A DNA stretch of 35,504 bases from JAABYT01 sp041581935. GTDB lineage: Bacteria > Pseudomonadota > Gammaproteobacteria > HK1. Positions 32,525 to 35,504 of the stretch are shown here, piece by piece. Made by a program: the position numbers and the translations under genes. Within the stretch, counting starts at the first letter, position 1. Every line of letters begins with the position of its first letter. The stretch covers positions 1 to 35,504 of the forward strand of contig JBFICP010000002.1 in the NCBI GenBank assembly GCA_041581935.1. The letters are read 5' to 3'. Below the pieces are notes generated by a model. The model saw only the letters and a program-made list of their open reading frames with translations, did not search any database and was not told where the DNA came from.

Positions 32525-33661
32525 ATGATACCGAGCCAGCGTCACTTGTTCGATATTCCGGGCGATATCGCCTACTTGAACTGCGCGTATCTCGGTCCTT
32601 TGTCGCGCGCTGTCGTCGACGCCGGCTGTCAGGCTGCGGGCCGAAAGGCTCACCCGTGGGAGATCGGCAGTGAGGATTTCTATACCGAGACGGAGATCGC
32701 ACGGGGGCTTTTTGCGAACATCATCAACGCCGCCGATGAGGATGTCGCCATCATTCCGGCCGCGAGTTACGGCGTCTCGGTAGCCGCGCGCAACCTGCCG
32801 CTCGAAAAAGGCCGGAACGTGGTGTTGCTGGCCGAACAGTTTCCTTCAAACGTGTATGCCTGGCGCGAATCTGCCGGCAACGCCGGTGCGCGCATCGTCA
32901 CGGTAGAGCGTCCCCACGACGGCGACCTGACGCGCGCGGTGCTGGCCTCGCTCGACGAGCGCACCGCCGTCGTATCATTGCCCAATTGCCACTGGGCGGA
33001 CGGTGCGCTGCTCGATCTGGTCGAGATCGCACGACGCACGCGCGAGGTCGGTGCGAGCCTGGTTCTCGACGTGACCCAATCAGCGGGCGTGATGCCGCTC
33101 GATGTGGCCGCGATCCGGCCCGACTTCCTGGTCGCCGCCTGTTACAAATGGCTGCTCGGGCCATATAGCGTTGGATTCATGTACGTCGCTCCCGAGCACC
33201 AGGACGGTAAGCCCATCGAGTACAACTGGCGCGCTCGGCTCGGCAGCGAGAACTTCGCCGGGCTCGTGAATTACCAGGACAGGTACCTGCCTGGCGCGCT
33301 TCGATTCGACGTCGGCGAGTGCGCCAATTTCCATACCATGCCCGCTGTGATTGCCGCCCTTCGGCAAATCCTCGACTGGGGCGTGCCGGCCATTGCCGAG
33401 ACACTGGCGGCGCGCAACGCCGGTATTGCCGAGCGCGCCGCAGCGCTCGGTCTCGAGTGCCTCGATGCCGGACAGCGTGCGGGACATTTTCTGGGACTGC
33501 GATTTCCCGACGGCGTCCCCGAAGGGCTGCTCGATGCGCTCCATAGGGCACGCGTGTTCGTGAGCGTTCGGGGCGAGAGCCTGCGCGTTACGCCACACTT
33601 GTACAACGACGATGGCGACGTGGATCGTCTGATGCATGCCCTCGAGCAGGCAATCGACTGA
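32525..33661 (+). CDS. class V PLP-dependent aminotransferase-like enzyme (first of two)
   Basis: A 378-residue fold-type I PLP enzyme. Asp182 (LVLDVTQSAG) binds the pyridine N, and Lys208 (AACYKWLLGPY) forms the Schiff base. The N-terminus AYLNCAYLGPLSR and RLGSENFAGLVNYQ fit the CsdA/isopenicillin-N-epimerase/kynureninase-like group. Substrate unknown. Start ATG 32525 is chosen by fit to the family; ATG 32498 and GTG 32474 are in frame and reach the tag promoter. An 18-base gap separates it from a second, clearly different member, so they are an operon. Confidence 0.85.
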   Translation: MIPSQRHLFDIPGDIAYLNCAYLGPLSRAVVDAGCQAAGRKAHPWEIGSEDFYTETEIARGLFANIINAADEDVAIIPAASYGVSVAARNLPLEKGRNVVLLAEQFPSNVYAWRESAGNAGARIVTVERPHDGDLTRAVLASLDERTAVVSLPNCHWADGALLDLVEIARRTREVGASLVLDVTQSAGVMPLDVAAIRPDFLVAACYKWLLGPYSVGFMYVAPEHQDGKPIEYNWRARLGSENFAGLVNYQDRYLPGALRFDVGECANFHTMPAVIAALRQILDWGVPAIAETLAARNAGIAERAAALGLECLDAGQRAGHFLGLRFPDGVPEGLLDALHRARVFVSVRGESLRVTPHLYNDDGDVDRLMHALEQAID

Positions 33662-33679
33662 GACTCCCATGGAGGATTC

Positions 33680-34867
33680 GTGAGCATCGACTTCCGACGG
33701 GCACGCGAGCAAACACCGGGTTGCTCCGAACGCGTTCATTTCAACAACTGTGGTGCCGCACTCATGCCGACACCGGTCATCGATGCGTTAAAGCAACACA
33801 TCGACCTCGAAGCACGCATCGGCGGCTACGAGGCCGCGCGCGCGGCCGACGAGCAGGTCGAAGGCACCTATGCTGCTATCGCCCGCATGCTCAATTGCGA
33901 CATCGAGGAAATTGCCGTCGTGGAAAATGCCACTCGCGGATGGGACATGGCTTTTTACGCCATGCAATTCGCGCCGGGGGATCGCATCCTGACGTGCTCG
34001 GCCGAGTATGCCTCCAACTACATCGCCTATCTGCAGGTAGCGCGAAAGACCGGAGCGGTGATCGAGACGATGCCCGATGACGAACATGGCGCGGTCGATG
34101 TCGAGGCGCTGCGCACACGCATCGACGAGCGCGTCAAGCTCATAGCCGTCACCCACGTGCCCACCAACGGTGGGCTCGTGAATCCGGCGGCGGCGATCGG
34201 CACCCTGGCCCACGACCATGGCATACCCTTTCTGCTCGATGCCTGTCAGTCGGCCGGCCAGATGCCCCTCGACGTCGACGAGCTCAACGTCGACATGATG
34301 TCCGCCACTTCGCGCAAGTTCCTGCGCGGGCCGAGGGGCATGGGATTTCTGTACGTGCGAAGAAACATGATCGAGAAGCTCGAGCCACCGTTTCTCGATC
34401 TGCATGCGGCCACTTGGGTATCCCCGCACGAGTATCGGCTGCGTGACGATGCACGGCGCTTCGAGAACTGGGAATGCAACGTGGCAGCCAAGATTGCCAT
34501 GGGCGCGGCCGCCGACTACGCCCTCGAATGGGGACTCGATGCGATCGAAACCCGCGTATCGGCACTCGCCGATCGGCTCCGCCGACGCCTCGGGGCGCTC
34601 GCCGGCGTGCGCGTGCGCGATCGCGGCAGCCGGCAGTGCGGCATCGTGTCCTTCACCGTGGCGAACCTGGCGCCGGGCGAAGTAGTCAAGAGACTATTCG
34701 ATCGCGGCATCAACCTGAGCGTATCGCGCGCCACCAGCACGCAGCTCGACATGCACGCACGCGGTCTCGACGCGGTCGTGCGAGTGGGCATTCACTATTA
34801 CAACACCGAGGAAGAGATCGAGCGGTTCATCGCCGCGCTCGAAGAGGTGAGGTCGTTGCCCGACTAG
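33680..34867 (+). CDS. class V PLP-dependent aminotransferase-like enzyme (second of two)
   Basis: A 395-residue PLP enzyme of the same family. HFNNCGAALMP is the N-terminal motif, VENATRGWDMAFYAM the PLP phosphate region, LLDACQSAGQMPLDV has Asp187, and TSRKFLRGPRGMGF has the catalytic Lys213. The TSRK-FLRGPRG pattern is that of ergothioneine EgtE-like and cysteine-desulfurase-like proteins, but EgtA-D are not here. GGAGG four bases before GTG 33680 is a strong ribosome site. The pair with the preceding gene differs at most positions outside the motifs, so they are not a recent duplication. Substrate unknown. Confidence 0.87.
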   Translation: MSIDFRRAREQTPGCSERVHFNNCGAALMPTPVIDALKQHIDLEARIGGYEAARAADEQVEGTYAAIARMLNCDIEEIAVVENATRGWDMAFYAMQFAPGDRILTCSAEYASNYIAYLQVARKTGAVIETMPDDEHGAVDVEALRTRIDERVKLIAVTHVPTNGGLVNPAAAIGTLAHDHGIPFLLDACQSAGQMPLDVDELNVDMMSATSRKFLRGPRGMGFLYVRRNMIEKLEPPFLDLHAATWVSPHEYRLRDDARRFENWECNVAAKIAMGAAADYALEWGLDAIETRVSALADRLRRRLGALAGVRVRDRGSRQCGIVSFTVANLAPGEVVKRLFDRGINLSVSRATSTQLDMHARGLDAVVRVGIHYYNTEEEIERFIAALEEVRSLPD

Positions 34868-34901
34868 GGGCTCGCTGCCCGCCCGAGGAGGCCGGCCGCT
34901 T

Positions 34902-35498
34902 TCAGTGGCCCCTGTTACGGCGGACTTCCTTGACCACGGCCCTCGAGAGCTGACGGATATCGGTGTCGTAGAGCACCAGGCGGCCGCCGGCGCTGACCGC
35001 CGAGATGGCCACGATACTCCCCACCAGCATCAGCAGCAGCACCAGGAACCAGCCCGCGAAATAAGAAAGCCGCAGACTCGTGTCGCGCGGCTGCGTGCCC
35101 TCCTGGCCCGCTAACTCACTCTCGCCGCCGGTCGCACCGCTCTCGCCCGGCGCCAGAGCGAAAATCTTGTCCAGGTTGGAGCCGCGCTCGATGGCGGCCG
35201 CGAAGGGCTCGATGCGCGCCGGCTCCTGGTACAGCGTCCAGGCTTCGCGCAAGATCATCACCGCAGCGCCGATTCCGATGACCAGAAAGCACAGCCCCAA
35301 AAGGCGCACCAAGATCGCGAGCATCTGATGGAAGATGCTGAGTGCGCGCGGCGGCGATTCCCTCAGCAGCAGATCGTATTCCCGATAGCCGCTGGCGCCG
35401 AGGGCTGCGGGTTCCGGTGCCCGATTCGGCCGATCGCGCACGTCCCGGCGCGTCGCCTTCAACTCGCCGAGTGGCGGTACACGATTATGCTCGCTCAC
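34902..35498 (-). CDS. two-helix membrane protein of unknown function
   Basis: A protein of 198 residues from GTG 35498; the frame is open to the window edge, so the true start may lie outside. I do not recognise it. Residues 1-50 are soluble and charged; helix 1 is about 59-83 (LAILVRLLGLCFLVIGIG), then a polar loop of about 60 residues rich in Gly/Glu, helix 2 about 146-170 (FAGWFLVLLLMLVGSIVAIS), and a basic tail ending VRRNRGH. Both termini would be cytoplasmic if the loop is periplasmic. It is convergent with the second PLP enzyme, 34 bases apart. Confidence 0.7.
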   Translation of the reverse strand: MSEHNRVPPLGELKATRRDVRDRPNRAPEPAALGASGYREYDLLLRESPPRALSIFHQMLAILVRLLGLCFLVIGIGAAVMILREAWTLYQEPARIEPFAAAIERGSNLDKIFALAPGESGATGGESELAGQEGTQPRDTSLRLSYFAGWFLVLLLMLVGSIVAISAVSAGGRLVLYDTDIRQLSRAVVKEVRRNRGH

Positions 35499-35504
35499 GC
35501 TCGA

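Overview
The window is a dense, GC-rich stretch of bacterial chromosome that looks gammaproteobacterial. The markers are LolB, the ychF-pth-rplY-prs-tRNA-Gln-ispE-lolB order, divergent hemA-prfA-prmC, an RhdA-type rhodanese, and engB next to cytochrome c4 and dsbA (the order known from Pseudomonas). Nothing fixes the genus. No phage, insertion sequence, CRISPR array or defence locus is visible, so most of the window is housekeeping chromosome.

Layout. 1-1872: two translationally coupled Gfo/Idh/MocA oxidoreductases, the first cut by the window edge. 1906-3787 (minus): a small unknown membrane protein, a periplasmic TlpA-like thioredoxin and a nitroreductase, with an inverted REP-like pair at 3012-3070. 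3969-11286 (minus): ychF, pth, rplY, prs, tRNA-Gln(UUG), ispE, lolB and a TPR lipoprotein. 11458-14970 (plus): a possible 48-codon leader ORF, then hemA, prfA and prmC joined by ATGA overlaps. 15046-18752: a MoeB/ThiF-type E1 enzyme, oligopeptidase A and a YgiM-like SH3 membrane protein. 18787-22238: xthA, ubiD, rpmE and an exported thermonuclease-like protein. 22239-22667 has no protein gene but holds a DnaA-box cluster, a weak terminator and a multi-hairpin RNA candidate whose terminator lies inside the 3' end of engB. 23521-25301: two exported cytochromes c and dsbA. 25374-27189 (minus): rhodanese overlapping an AcuI/YhdH-type reductase. 27278-31797 (plus): acyl-CoA synthetase, AlkA-like glycosylase, YfcG-like GST and glycerol kinase. 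31846-32439 (minus): tag. 32525-34867 (plus): two tandem class V PLP enzymes. 34902-35498 (minus): an unknown membrane protein.

How genes work together. PrmC methylates the GGQ glutamine of PrfA, its upstream neighbour. HemA uses glutamyl-tRNA for haem, which the c-type cytochromes need. Pth, YchF, L25, L31 and tRNA-Gln serve translation. LolB and the TPR lipoprotein belong to the envelope. DsbA and the TlpA-like protein handle periplasmic thiols. AlkA, Tag and XthA would together give base-excision repair of alkylated DNA. Start-stop ATGA overlaps recur at 820, 11601, 12923, 14002, 17982 and 30307, so coupled translation is common here.

Most interesting spots: the structured RNA candidate beside engB, in a position like Spot 42/ErsA and with a sigma-E/AlgU-like promoter; the leader ORF fused by ATGA to hemA; five 12-bp repeats encoding (ADGL)5 inside prmC; REP-like GTAG palindromes; and the DnaA-box cluster at 22282-22316. 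All calls come from reading the sequence; no database search was run.
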